From positions 1-53,157 of the forward strand of contig PDQY01000105.1 in NCBI GenBank assembly GCA_002746795.1: 53,157 nt of DNA. Reading direction: 5' to 3'. The DNA comes from Chloroflexota bacterium. Lineage in GTDB: Bacteria; Chloroflexota; Anaerolineae; Promineifilales; Promineifilaceae. The notes under the pieces were generated by a model. That model had not been told where the DNA came from. It was given only the letters and a program-made list of their open reading frames with translations, and made no database searches. The translations under genes and the position numbers were made by a program. Every line of letters starts with the position of its first letter. Within the stretch, counting starts at the first letter, position 1. This document shows positions 44,822 to 53,157 of this stretch, in pieces.

Positions 44822-46459
44822 ATGTATAAAAGAACAGATAAATTAGCAGGCTGGTATCTTGCCGTTGGGATGATTTCTCTCTTTATTGGTGGATCACTTG
44901 GCCCAATACAAAAACTGGAACATGTTGGCATGAAACTTTATACAGCCTTGAACAACATTGGCCTCGCCAGTTATTATCAAGGCTTAACCATCCATGCCGT
45001 TCTCAACGCCTTGGTGTGGACCACATTCTTCATCGTTGGTTTCTTCACCTTTATCATTCCACGCAGCCTGGAAAAAGAACTGGTTTGGCCCAAAGTCAAT
45101 TTGCTTTCCTTGATTATGATGATTATAGGCCTCGTCACAGCAGCAGTACCCATCTTAATGAACACAGCAACAGTGCTGTTCACCTTTTACCCCCCACTGC
45201 AAGCCAGCCCCTTCTTCTACATTGGCCTGGTCCTGGTTGTGGTCGGCTCATGGGTAGCTGGATACAGCTTCTACGCCACCTTCATCGCCTGGCGCAAAGA
45301 AAACAAAGGCGAGAAATCCCCCTTTATTGCCCTGTCATCAATTATTACAATGGTGATGTGGCAAATTGCCACGCTCGGCATAGCCACTGAGCTGCTTGTC
45401 TTCGTCATTCCCTGGTCATTTGGCATCATTGAAGGCACAGACCCCCAGTTGAACCGCACCTTCTTCTGGTTCACCGGTCACCCCCTGGTCTACTTCTGGC
45501 TGCTGCCCGCCTACATCTCCTGGTATGCCATGCTTCCCAAACAAGTAGGAGGCAAAATGTTCAGCGAATCCCTGGCTCGACTGGTTTTCTGGCTGTTCCT
45601 CGCACTTTCTATCCCTGTGGGACTGCACCATCAATTCGTTGATCCCGGCGTCCCCGGAGGATGGAAACTAGTTCATTTTGTCCTAACATTCGGCCTCTTC
45701 ATTCCCAGTATGATCACGGCATTCACCGTGGTAGCCTCCTTAGAAATCGGTGGACGCGCTAATGGGGGCACAGGCTTATTCGGCTGGATACGCAAATTGC
45801 CGTGGGGAAATCCATCCTTCGCTGCCCAGAATCTGGCCATGATTCTATTCGTATTTGGTGGCATTGGTGGCTTAACAAATGCCAGCTATAATTTAAATCT
45901 AGCAATTCACAACACCATGTGGGTTCCAGGGCATTTCCACCTAACCGTAGGCTCTGCTGTCACCCTTACCTTCTTTGGTATCGCTTATTGGTTGGTGCCA
46001 AAACTGGCAAACAAACCATTATTTAGCCGAAAGATGGGTTTGTTGCAATCATGGACCTGGTTTATTGGGATGTTGCTCATGTCCAATGGCCTACATGTCA
46101 TTGGTCTCAATTTTGGTGTGCCCCGGCGCACAATGTTGGGGGTAGCCCCTTATGCCTCTCCCATGTGGCAGCCACAACTCATTGAAGCTGCTCTGGGTGG
46201 CTCCATTTTAGGGATCAGTGGGTTACTATTCTACATCAACATGGTGGGCACAGTAGCTCATAAGAAAACACTTGATGAACCAATTGAGATGCCCGTAGCC
46301 GAACCATACCATGCAGAAGAAACAGTGCCGGGTTGGTTAGACGCCTGGAAACCGTGGCTTGCCATCACCGTTTTGCTTATTTTAATTGCTTATGGGCCTG
46401 TTTTGTTCGATCTGCTCATCAATATTCAGTTAACTTCACCGGGTTTCCAACCCTGGTGA
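44822..46459 (+). CDS. Cytochrome c oxidase subunit I, ba3 type
   Basis: A 545-residue heme-copper oxidase catalytic subunit with about 13 helices. Ligands: low-spin heme His in GLTIHAVLNAL, CuB and cross-linked His-Tyr in FFWFTGHPLVYFWLLPAY, CuB histidines in VGLHHQFVDPG, and heme histidines in WVPGHFHLTVG. Sequence style and the small subunit IIa place it in the B family, which reduces O2 with high affinity and has a single proton channel. No subunit III is present, consistent with the family. Starts 9 bp after subunit II. Confidence 0.93.
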   Translation: MYKRTDKLAGWYLAVGMISLFIGGSLGPIQKLEHVGMKLYTALNNIGLASYYQGLTIHAVLNALVWTTFFIVGFFTFIIPRSLEKELVWPKVNLLSLIMMIIGLVTAAVPILMNTATVLFTFYPPLQASPFFYIGLVLVVVGSWVAGYSFYATFIAWRKENKGEKSPFIALSSIITMVMWQIATLGIATELLVFVIPWSFGIIEGTDPQLNRTFFWFTGHPLVYFWLLPAYISWYAMLPKQVGGKMFSESLARLVFWLFLALSIPVGLHHQFVDPGVPGGWKLVHFVLTFGLFIPSMITAFTVVASLEIGGRANGGTGLFGWIRKLPWGNPSFAAQNLAMILFVFGGIGGLTNASYNLNLAIHNTMWVPGHFHLTVGSAVTLTFFGIAYWLVPKLANKPLFSRKMGLLQSWTWFIGMLLMSNGLHVIGLNFGVPRRTMLGVAPYASPMWQPQLIEAALGGSILGISGLLFYINMVGTVAHKKTLDEPIEMPVAEPYHAEETVPGWLDAWKPWLAITVLLILIAYGPVLFDLLINIQLTSPGFQPW

Positions 46460-46491
46460 TATTTAATAATCTTATTGGGGAATAGATATTG

Positions 46492-46524
46492 GGTCAGGCG
46501 GGGTTCAATCGCCTGACCTTGTTT
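46492..46524 (+). terminator. Terminator-like hairpin after the oxidase operon
   Basis: GGTCAGGCG (46492-46500) pairs perfectly with CGCCTGACC (46510-46518), followed by TTGTTT. It may partly terminate before the cytochrome c gene, which starts 34 bp later. Confidence 0.6.
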
Positions 46525-46557
46525 AAAGAGTCAATCAATAAATTGGAGGTAGAATAA

Positions 46558-46995
46558 ATGCGTAAGTTTAGTTTGATTATGATGTTGGTTTTTGCTTTGG
46601 TCTTAGTGCTGGCCGCCTGTGGTGGTGGCGGTGGCGGTAATGAAGCTGAAGAAAGTAGTGGCGGCGAAGAAGCTGCTGCCAGTGGTGATGCGGCCAGAGG
46701 CGAAGAGTTGTACCTGCAAACCGTCATTGGAGACGCAAGCGCACCAGGATGCACCACATGCCATTCTCTGGAACCAGATGTTGTGCTTGTTGGCCCATCT
46801 CATCACGGCATGGGACAAAGTGCGGTTGGTGTTGTTGCCGGGCTCAGTGCCGAAGAGTATCTGGAACAATCGATCCGCGAACCGAATGCCCATATCACAG
46901 ATGGCTATACCGAAGGCGGGATGTACCAGTTCTATGACAATGACTTGAGTGATCAAGAGATCAATGATCTGGTCGCCTTTTTGATGACCCAATAG
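46558..46995 (+). CDS. Cytochrome c lipoprotein
   Basis: A 145-residue exported monoheme cytochrome. The signal peptide LIMMLVFALVLVLAAC ends in a lipobox, and a Gly/Glu/Ser/Ala-rich linker follows. The class I domain has CTTCH for heme attachment and a candidate Met ligand in TEGGMYQFYD, then LSDQEINDLVAFLM. GGAGGTAGAATA precedes the start. Lying directly after the ba3 oxidase, it is the likely membrane-tethered electron donor to CuA. Confidence 0.9.
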   Translation: MRKFSLIMMLVFALVLVLAACGGGGGGNEAEESSGGEEAAASGDAARGEELYLQTVIGDASAPGCTTCHSLEPDVVLVGPSHHGMGQSAVGVVAGLSAEEYLEQSIREPNAHITDGYTEGGMYQFYDNDLSDQEINDLVAFLMTQ

Positions 46996-47007
46996 TTTCA
47001 CGAAAAC

Positions 47008-47064
47008 AACAACCCGGAAGTTCTCACGGCATTCAGTTGCTGAAAAACTTCCGGGTTGTTTTCC
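47008..47064 (+). terminator. Strong terminator after the cytochrome c gene
   Basis: AACAACCCGGAAGTT (47008-47022) is perfectly complementary to AACTTCCGGGTTGTT (47046-47060), a 15-bp stem, followed by a T-rich tail. It overlaps the upstream region of the fusion gene, whose mRNA must therefore arise by readthrough or from a promoter I cannot see. Confidence 0.82.
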
Positions 47065-47082
47065 TCGCCCCTCTCCACTCCC

Positions 47083-49293
47083 ATGACATCCCGCAAAGAG
47101 CAAAACCCCGCACCACAGCCAGAAGCCAATCCCCAAGCTGACAGTCAACCCAAAATTCCAGAACCAGAAATAAATCCAAATGAAAATGACCACAATAACA
47201 ACCATGAACCGATGACGTGGGGTAAATTAGAGAGGGGCACAGCGGAATCTAGCCACTCCCTCCGCAGTTGGCGCAAACAACAAAGCGGCTGGGCACATCT
47301 GTTAGAACGTCTGGCATTGGCAGTGGAAAAGCTCACCAACCAACTCATTGGTAATGCTCGCCTCAATCCTTTTTACTATACCGGTCCAATGGCGATTTTG
47401 TTGTTGATGATTGTGGTTGGCACTGGCATCTATTTGTTTTTATTCTTCCATTACGGGTTCGACGCCTCATATCATGCTGTGGTGCAATTCAATTCACAAT
47501 TTATTGCACGGACGATGCGAGCCATTCACCGGTATGCGTCGGGAGCGTTAGTGATCACGACGCTGCTCCACGCATACCGCACGTTGTTTATGGAGCGTTT
47601 CCGTGGACCCCGTTGGCTGGCTTGGACCACAGGCATTGGGTTGACGGCGATCATTTGGATAGCTGGCGTGACAGGTTACTGGATGGTATGGGATGTCCGG
47701 GCTCAGTTGATCAATGAAAGTTTCATCAATTTGTTGGAACGTTTTACGCCGTGGGCAGCCGCTTATGTGTCTATGTTGGTCAAAATGGAAGAAAGTGGTG
47801 ACAGTTGGCCTTTTTTGTTGGCGATTCTGACAGTTCATGCGCTGCTGGCGCTGATCGCGTTTGGCTTTTTCTGGCTCCATGTTCGCCGGTTAAAACGTGC
47901 CCAATGGTTCCCAGAGATGCATTGGATTGCGGGGATCAGTGTGGTTTTAATTTTAGCGGGGGTTATTTTTCCTCTGGCAATTTTGCCGCAAGCTAATCTG
48001 GATCAGTTACCACAAGGGGTTGTTTTAGACCCAATTTTCTTGTTTTTTATTCCCACAGCAGGACAAAACCTCTCTGTAATTCTGTGGACGGTGCTTATTG
48101 CCTTAACTGCTTTGGCTATCATGCTGCCGTGGATTACTCATGATAAGTCTGCCAACCAGGAAACACCCCAGGCGGACGTTCCCCGTGTCAACATTATCAA
48201 AGAGCGCTGCACGGGCTGCACCAAATGTGCGCTGGATTGCCCGTATGGCGCTATTGTGATGGCGGAGCGGCACGATGGCCAGCCGCATAAGTTCATCGCT
48301 GTTGAGGATCCAAAGCTGTGTGTTTCTTGTGGCATTTGTGTGGGGGCGTGTGCTGATGTGGCGGTGACGATGGGTGAAGTGGCGCCAGTGATGCTGTGGG
48401 ATGAAATATCGCTGCGTTTGACGCTGGCCAAGGCAAAAGCACCAGGCCAGCGTGTCAAGCTTGTTTTTACGTGTGACCGTCATGCGGCTCACGGCGCAAA
48501 GCGATATTTGGCAGAAGGAAATGGCAAGGGGCAAGTTGTTGAAAATGACGCAGCGGTAGAAGTGATTGCGATGCCCTGCGCAGGCACGTTGCCTCCTGAT
48601 TTGCTGGTTCGTTCACTGGAGGCCGGGGCAGATGACATTCAGGTCATTGGCTGTCCGCCGGGTGATTGCAGTAATCGGGAGGGGAATTTGTGGGCGGCGC
48701 AGCGGTTAACACGCAAACGAGTGCCCCGCTTGAACCGTGCTTATGCTGATGCTCCGATAACGGCCGTTTGGAGTCCCCCTAATGAATTCAGCAAAGCCCT
48801 ACATACTCAGCCCGTTCTCAAATCCGACGAAAATGACCAGGCAGCGCCGGATTACTTAGCCTCACGCCGTTTGTGGCGCAGTCTGACCTGGCGCAATTAC
48901 ATCGTGGCATTTCTGTTGTTGGCGGTGGTGTTGGTGGCACAGATTTTCTTGACAGACATTTTTGTGGGCACGGGCAGTACAGAGATTCCCCGGGTGCAGG
49001 TCATTTTGCCCGCGACTACGCCAGAAGAGATGGCAAGTGCTTTTGCAGTTTCCAGTTCGTTTGATCAACTCGTGGTGAAGCTGGATGGTGAGATTTTACA
49101 TCAGGAAACCGTGGGAAACGCCAGGCCAGTTTTCTTTGAGGAAATGGTCAGTCCCGGAGAACATCATGTGCAGGTTTACCTGAGAGCCGAGGGAGGGAAC
49201 ACCTCGATTATCCTGGCTGACGAGCGGGCTGATTTGAGTGCAGGACGTGTGCTCAGGGTGAAACGGCCGTTATCCTATCTCGATGTTGAATAA
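47083..49293 (+). CDS. Cytochrome b / double [4Fe-4S] ferredoxin / MvhD-like fusion protein
   Basis: A 736-residue multidomain protein. Residues 1-60 are Pro/Glu/Asn-rich. Residues 100-350 form a cytochrome b-like membrane domain with two HX13H heme pairs, H149/H163 (AIHRYASGALVITTLLH) and H252/H266, and GYWMVWD equivalent to GYVLPWG of cytochrome b. Two [4Fe-4S] motifs follow: C376/379/382/386 and C413/416/419/423. Residues 455-555 are MvhD-like, with C464, C499 (AMPCAGTLPPDLL), C524 and C529 (GCPPGDC). A helix near 606-626 and a beta-rich tail end the protein. Inferred role: electron transfer between the quinone/heme b level and an Fe-S partner. ATG 47083 lacks a ribosome-binding site, so the start is uncertain. 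Confidence 0.85.
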   Translation: MTSRKEQNPAPQPEANPQADSQPKIPEPEINPNENDHNNNHEPMTWGKLERGTAESSHSLRSWRKQQSGWAHLLERLALAVEKLTNQLIGNARLNPFYYTGPMAILLLMIVVGTGIYLFLFFHYGFDASYHAVVQFNSQFIARTMRAIHRYASGALVITTLLHAYRTLFMERFRGPRWLAWTTGIGLTAIIWIAGVTGYWMVWDVRAQLINESFINLLERFTPWAAAYVSMLVKMEESGDSWPFLLAILTVHALLALIAFGFFWLHVRRLKRAQWFPEMHWIAGISVVLILAGVIFPLAILPQANLDQLPQGVVLDPIFLFFIPTAGQNLSVILWTVLIALTALAIMLPWITHDKSANQETPQADVPRVNIIKERCTGCTKCALDCPYGAIVMAERHDGQPHKFIAVEDPKLCVSCGICVGACADVAVTMGEVAPVMLWDEISLRLTLAKAKAPGQRVKLVFTCDRHAAHGAKRYLAEGNGKGQVVENDAAVEVIAMPCAGTLPPDLLVRSLEAGADDIQVIGCPPGDCSNREGNLWAAQRLTRKRVPRLNRAYADAPITAVWSPPNEFSKALHTQPVLKSDENDQAAPDYLASRRLWRSLTWRNYIVAFLLLAVVLVAQIFLTDIFVGTGSTEIPRVQVILPATTPEEMASAFAVSSSFDQLVVKLDGEILHQETVGNARPVFFEEMVSPGEHHVQVYLRAEGGNTSIILADERADLSAGRVLRVKRPLSYLDVE

Positions 49294-49343
49294 ACCATCG
49301 TAACCGTCCACAATAAATCCCCGTTTTTCAGCTGCAGCGCAAA

Positions 49344-50441
49344 TTATTGAGGCAAAACGGCCGTTAATGCCCCCTTGACCAACTGATCCGCCAAGGCCAT
49401 CTCTTCGCCGTTGATCAAAACCACGATGCTTAATTCATGCGCAGGCAGATACCACAGTTGGCTGGTAAAGCCGCTTTCGGCGCTGGCATACCCCCACATC
49501 TCTCCCCAATCTGATTGACGCTTCATGATACCCAAGCCATATTCATCACCGTTACCCATGGGAATGGTAGTAAGCGACAGTTCACGGCCGTTTTCACCAG
49601 GCAAGGTACGTCCATACAGCGCAGGGGCATACTCTCCTAGATCAATGCCATTGGAGATGATGCCTAAATCCCCCATGCCGCGACCATCGTCATAGGGCAG
49701 CATACTTTCCACAATGCCATCGCCATCAAAATCAGCGTAGCCTGGGATGTGGCCACCGGTGGTGCGGGCTATCGGTTCAAAGTAAGTATCCGGCATACCT
49801 ACGCGCTCTAAAATGCGGTCTTGCAGCACCTCATTCATATCATCTTCCATCAGGTTGTCGAGGATGATGTAGAGGAGCAAGTAGTTGGTATTCGCATAGT
49901 TGAAAGCCGCACCAGGGGCATTAGTCGCCGGCAAGTCATAAGCGAAGGCCACCAACTCAGCTGGCTGCCAACCACGTTTCTCTTGAGCGAGAACGGCCGT
50001 TTTGAAATCAGGATTGTCTCGGTATTCAGGAATGCCACTGGTCATCATCAGCATGTGTTCGATAGTAATTTGGTCGCTGTGCGCGATGTGGGCGGCAATG
50101 TCTGGCAGCAACGCAGCCAACGTGTCATCCAGATGCAGCTCACCTTCCGATAACATCTGAATGACCAACGTGCTGATAAACGTCTTTGTCAATCCCGCTA
50201 CACGAAAATGGTTGATGGTACGCGCCGCTTCCCCCGCTTCCCGGTCAGATAAGCCGCCAGCAAATATCTGTTCTCCCGTCTGCTTGCTGTTGACCAGCAG
50301 CACCACGCCAGGTCCATCATCAGCCACAGCACTGTCCATCACGCTGCGCAGAGCATCCTGCGCAGCCTGCCACTGTTGGCAACCAACCATCAATAATAAA
50401 CTCAAACCAATAAACAAAATGACCAGATAGATTCTTCTCAT
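49344..50441 (-). CDS. Beta-lactamase-fold lipoprotein lacking the catalytic serine
   Basis: A 365-residue exported lipoprotein; the signal peptide LVILFIGLSLLLMVGC ends in a lipobox. It has the class C beta-lactamase/serine hydrolase fold, but the SxxK nucleophile motif reads GLTK (G83-K86 in FRVAGLTKTF) where FRIASVTKTF would be expected. YAN is kept in FNYANTNY; the usual HTG box is replaced by GYASAESGF. It is probably a non-catalytic binding protein or has lost activity. Start ATG 50441 follows AAGGAAAT; a start 14 codons upstream is less likely. Confidence 0.82.
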   Translation of the reverse strand: MRRIYLVILFIGLSLLLMVGCQQWQAAQDALRSVMDSAVADDGPGVVLLVNSKQTGEQIFAGGLSDREAGEAARTINHFRVAGLTKTFISTLVIQMLSEGELHLDDTLAALLPDIAAHIAHSDQITIEHMLMMTSGIPEYRDNPDFKTAVLAQEKRGWQPAELVAFAYDLPATNAPGAAFNYANTNYLLLYIILDNLMEDDMNEVLQDRILERVGMPDTYFEPIARTTGGHIPGYADFDGDGIVESMLPYDDGRGMGDLGIISNGIDLGEYAPALYGRTLPGENGRELSLTTIPMGNGDEYGLGIMKRQSDWGEMWGYASAESGFTSQLWYLPAHELSIVVLINGEEMALADQLVKGALTAVLPQ

Positions 50442-50549
50442 ATTTCCTTTTTCTCTCTTACCAAAATTTGATTTGTGCGTCACTGTTTCGCTGGATACAC
50501 ACGCCCCCTTTCTCCACCCTGCCCCCCTGCTTGGTCACCCGGAGATTGA

Positions 50550-50777
50550 TTATAAGGTTTTCTCGATCACGCCCATTTCATCTAACTGAATGATCTCAGC
50601 GCCAGCTTCATTTTTGAGTGTGAGTTGGCGCGTTTTTAAATTGTAATGAAACGCTTGCAAACGCTCTGAGCCAGCTTCATCATTAAAAGCAAGCTGCCCG
50701 AAAACGGCCGTTTCATCCCGCCCTCTCAATTTCAAACGGGCACCCTGCCAGCGACAATAATACACAAGTGGTTTCAT
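50550..50777 (-). CDS. Small hypothetical protein
   Basis: A 75-residue soluble protein of alternating charged and hydrophobic residues (LVYYCRWQGARLKLRGRD, then LQAFHYNLKTRQLTLKNE), probably all-beta. AAAGGGA precedes the start on the minus strand. It carries one AACGGCCGTT palindrome in frame (ETAV). No family is recognised; it may be co-transcribed with the ABC exporter upstream. Confidence 0.5.
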   Translation of the reverse strand: MKPLVYYCRWQGARLKLRGRDETAVFGQLAFNDEAGSERLQAFHYNLKTRQLTLKNEAGAEIIQLDEMGVIEKTL

Positions 50778-50846
50778 AAACTTAATCCCTTTAACTATAT
50801 TCGTAATTCGTGATCCGTGGTTCGCAGCCTAATTGCAAAGCCCTGC

Positions 50847-52610
50847 TCACTGCGCACCACTCTCATACTGCTCAAAAATGCGGCGGTAGGCTGGTGACGA
50901 CTGCATCAGTTCCTCGTGGTTCCCGGCCGCTTCCAGGTGACCTTTACGCATGACCAGCACCACATCGGCCCAGCGAATTTGAGAGAGGCGATGCGTGATG
51001 AGGATCGTCGTTTGATTTTCAGCAGCGCGGACAATGGCACTTTGGATTTGGTCTTCAGTGGCGCTGTCTACGGCACTGGTAGAATCATCCAGAATCAGGA
51101 GGCGTGGTTGGGTCAGGAAGGCACGAGCTAACGCCAGGCGCTGCCGTTGGCCGCCAGAAAGCGTCACCCCACGTTCGCCGATGATGGTTTCGTAGCCATC
51201 CTTGAAGTTAAGGATAAAGTCGTGCGCCTGGGCGGCTTTGGCCGCCTCTTCAATCATCTCTGGCGTGGCGCCAGGACAGCCAAAGGCAATATTTTTCGCA
51301 ACAGACCGGGAGAACAGGAAAATATCCTGCTCGATAATAGAAATTTGTTGGCGCAATGTGGCTAGATTCCAGTCGCGCACGTCAACGCCATCAATGAGAA
51401 CCTGTCCGCTTCTGGTATCGTAGGTGCGGTTGATGAGTTTAGCCACACTGCTCTTGCCAGAACCAGTTTGACCGGTAATGGCCACAGTTTGCCCTGGCTC
51501 GACCGTGAAGCACACCTCTTTGAGGACATCCATGTCATCAGTGTAGCCAAAGCTGACATTTTTGAACTGCAAACGGCCGTTAATCTTCCCCTGCTTCCCC
51601 GTCACATTTTCATCCAGGGTGGTCTCCCGCTTCATCAATTCAAGGATTCGCCGGGCCCCGGCAAAGCCCAATGACAAACGAGAATATGCCATGAGGGAGA
51701 TGAATGTGGGAAAACCAAACAGCGACAGCAAGCCCATGTAAGCAACGACATCCCCCACATCGACACGTCCCTGGCGGAAAAGCAGCAGTGAGTGGGCAAA
51801 GCCAATGGCTTGGGTGATACCGAGCAGCAGTAGCGGCAAAAAGCGGGCTTCTACTTTGCCTTGTTCAACCGTGGCGTTACGGTAATCGCCAGCATTATAG
51901 ACAAAGCGGTCAATTTCAGCCGTCTCCTGAGCTGCTCCTTTGACCATTTCTATGCCATCGATAGCCTCTGCTAAACGGCCGTTTAACGCCCCAAACGTCT
52001 CCCTCACTCTATCTGTAATCGGATCCAACGTGCGTAAATAGCGGGCTAAAATCAGCAAGTAAGTCACGATGAAGAATACAGGGGCGCCAATCAGCGCCCA
52101 ATCATAACGAGGGGCTAACAGCAGCGGCATCAGCATAAAATTGCCCGATCCAACCACTAAATTGAGACCCGGATATACCATCAAATTCAATTCACGAACA
52201 TCGTTGGTGGCACGTGCCATCGTATCACCCACGGGCTGCATGTCATGAAAAGTCATGCTTTTGCCCAAAAGGCTGACGTACAGTTCCTGACGCATATCGC
52301 GTTCCATGCGTTCGCCCGTCACAGCACTGGAAAAGTTGCGGCCAAACTGCAACACCGCCCGTATCGCCTGGGTGCCCACAAGACCCAACGCAGCCCAACC
52401 GATCAATGGTATGTCAATGGGGTCTGCGGTGACAGCATTGAAGGCCACTCCCACCAAAACGGGTGCCATTGCCGCCAGAACGGCATTGCCAAAGGCGCCG
52501 AGCACCATCATCAGTAACAGCAATTTGTGTCGAGACAAATGGGATAATATCCAGCGCGAGGTGCTGCTTTTGTCTGAAGTAGGCAGACTATGGACAATAA
52601 ATTCACTCAA
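50847..52610 (-). CDS. ABC exporter, fused membrane and ATPase domains (MdlA/MdlB-like)
   Basis: A 587-residue half-transporter. Six helices span residues about 25-310 and the nucleotide-binding domain the rest. Walker A is ITGQTGSGKSSV, the Q loop is in QISIIEQDIFLFSRS, the signature is TLSGGQRQRLALARAFL, Walker B and D loop are LLILDDSTSAVD and the H loop is in ILITHRLSQI. Walker B ends in Asp where the catalytic Glu usually sits, as in one partner of heterodimeric exporters such as MdlAB. A partner half is expected but is not in the window. Substrate unknown. Confidence 0.9.
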   Translation of the reverse strand: MSEFIVHSLPTSDKSSTSRWILSHLSRHKLLLLMMVLGAFGNAVLAAMAPVLVGVAFNAVTADPIDIPLIGWAALGLVGTQAIRAVLQFGRNFSSAVTGERMERDMRQELYVSLLGKSMTFHDMQPVGDTMARATNDVRELNLMVYPGLNLVVGSGNFMLMPLLLAPRYDWALIGAPVFFIVTYLLILARYLRTLDPITDRVRETFGALNGRLAEAIDGIEMVKGAAQETAEIDRFVYNAGDYRNATVEQGKVEARFLPLLLLGITQAIGFAHSLLLFRQGRVDVGDVVAYMGLLSLFGFPTFISLMAYSRLSLGFAGARRILELMKRETTLDENVTGKQGKINGRLQFKNVSFGYTDDMDVLKEVCFTVEPGQTVAITGQTGSGKSSVAKLINRTYDTRSGQVLIDGVDVRDWNLATLRQQISIIEQDIFLFSRSVAKNIAFGCPGATPEMIEEAAKAAQAHDFILNFKDGYETIIGERGVTLSGGQRQRLALARAFLTQPRLLILDDSTSAVDSATEDQIQSAIVRAAENQTTILITHRLSQIRWADVVLVMRKGHLEAAGNHEELMQSSPAYRRIFEQYESGAQ

Positions 52611-52777
52611 CTAGTCACACTCATCAATGTGCACCATGCCAGAACTTTTTTCAGGAAAAAGGCGTACAAATGGTTTTTGGATTCTCAAGTGGTGTCATTA
52701 TCCCATACAGCACAAAAACGGGCATCCATTAAAAGCACGGACGCACGGTTTTTCAGTAGTTGAAGAAATATAAGCAA

Positions 52778-53157
52778 ATGTACCTCATTTTGGTAATATG
52801 GAATGTGCAATTAACCCAAAAACCAAAAGAGGTACCCATACAGCATATCATATTAGCGGCTCACCATACAAAAAATGGGATCGTTTTTAACATTTCTGAT
52901 TTAGAAGCAAGGTTGAACCAGTTAACCGATTCACGAGATAAGCGCGGCAAAATATATCCATTGGGCATGATTTTGACGATGGTCATATTGGCAAAACTCG
53001 CTGGCAAAGATAAACCCTCAGGCATTGCTCAGTGGATTCGATTGCGCGGCGATGCATTTGTCAGGATATTCCGCTGGTTTCTCAAGGAGAATCAACCCAC
53101 GCTGTTGGGGGATGTGAAACAATTTTTCAAGCCAGCGCGGATGAATGCTGGTTGGCA
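52778..53157 (+). CDS. Transposase N-terminal part, ISAs1/H-repeat-like (runs off the window)
   Basis: An open frame from ATG 52778 to the window end (126 codons, no stop). LEARLNQLTDSRDKRGKIYPLGMILTMVILAKLAGKDKPSGIAQWI has the (D)xRxxRG-x-x-YPL block followed by a hydrophobic helix and IAxW, as in the DDE_Tnp_1-associated N-terminal domain of ISAs1-type transposases. The catalytic DDE part would lie beyond the window. A start further downstream (GTG 52805) is also possible. No terminal inverted repeat was identified in 52611-52777. Confidence 0.6.
   Translation, partial: MYLILVIWNVQLTQKPKEVPIQHIILAAHHTKNGIVFNISDLEARLNQLTDSRDKRGKIYPLGMILTMVILAKLAGKDKPSGIAQWIRLRGDAFVRIFRWFLKENQPTLLGDVKQFFKPARMNAGW

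Overview
The window most resembles a chromosomal segment of an aerobic or facultative Chloroflexota-type bacterium (Anaerolineae/Ardenticatenia-like). This is an inference from the gene mix: B-family (ba3-type) oxidase, Cox15-type heme A synthase, group 4 [NiFe] hydrogenase, eukaryote-like NAD synthetase, clostripain-like lipoprotein and frequent TTG starts. No rRNA, tRNA or CRISPR array was seen, and nothing here fixes the taxonomy.

Layout. 1-2265: end of a CDP-sugar locus (rfbF 3' end, rfbG-like dehydratase, a second epimerase). 2327-6802: a FadR-like regulator, an alkyl-DHAP-synthase-like flavoprotein and a membrane-anchored glycerol-3-phosphate dehydrogenase, bracketed by two matching operator palindromes. 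6973-8549: NifX-like protein and a frameshifted thioredoxin-VKOR fusion. 8579-17346: LysR regulator, glutamine-dependent NAD synthetase, HAD phosphatase, AI-2E transporter, methionine aminopeptidase, polyphosphate kinase. 17670-27130: an energy-converting group 4 [NiFe] hydrogenase operon, with Mrp/complex-I-like membrane subunits, catalytic subunits and its own HycI-type maturation protease. 27127-33400 (minus strand): clostripain-like lipoprotein, heme A synthase, ClpP-like protease, enolase. 33772-42219: sensor kinase, cysteine desulfurase plus mnmA, small membrane proteins, RelA-type ppGpp synthetase. 42397-49293: decayed rrf2, two SCO proteins, cytochrome oxidase subunits IIa/II/I, cytochrome c lipoprotein, and a 736-residue cytochrome b/ferredoxin/MvhD fusion. 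49344-52610 (minus strand): a beta-lactamase-fold pseudoenzyme, a small unknown protein and an ABC exporter. 52778-end: 5' part of a transposase.

Three things stand out. First, the palindrome AACGGCCGTT occurs 43 times (about 0.05 expected by chance), 42 of them inside genes and read in all three frames. It is absent from the respiratory, hydrogenase-catalytic, enolase and relA genes. This is a HIP1-like genome signature. Second, the cytochrome b/2x[4Fe-4S]/MvhD fusion next to the terminal oxidase is an electron-transfer architecture I do not recognise. Third, two families of small palindromic intergenic repeats are present. In one place a 93-bp type I element sits inside a type II element with TA on both sides, and uninterrupted type II copies elsewhere show the empty site.

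Several enzymes carry substitutions at catalytic positions (ClpP Asp to Asn, SxxK Ser to Gly, RelA hydrolase ED to CP, SCO copper His lost, SDR Ser region deleted). These matter more for function than their family names.
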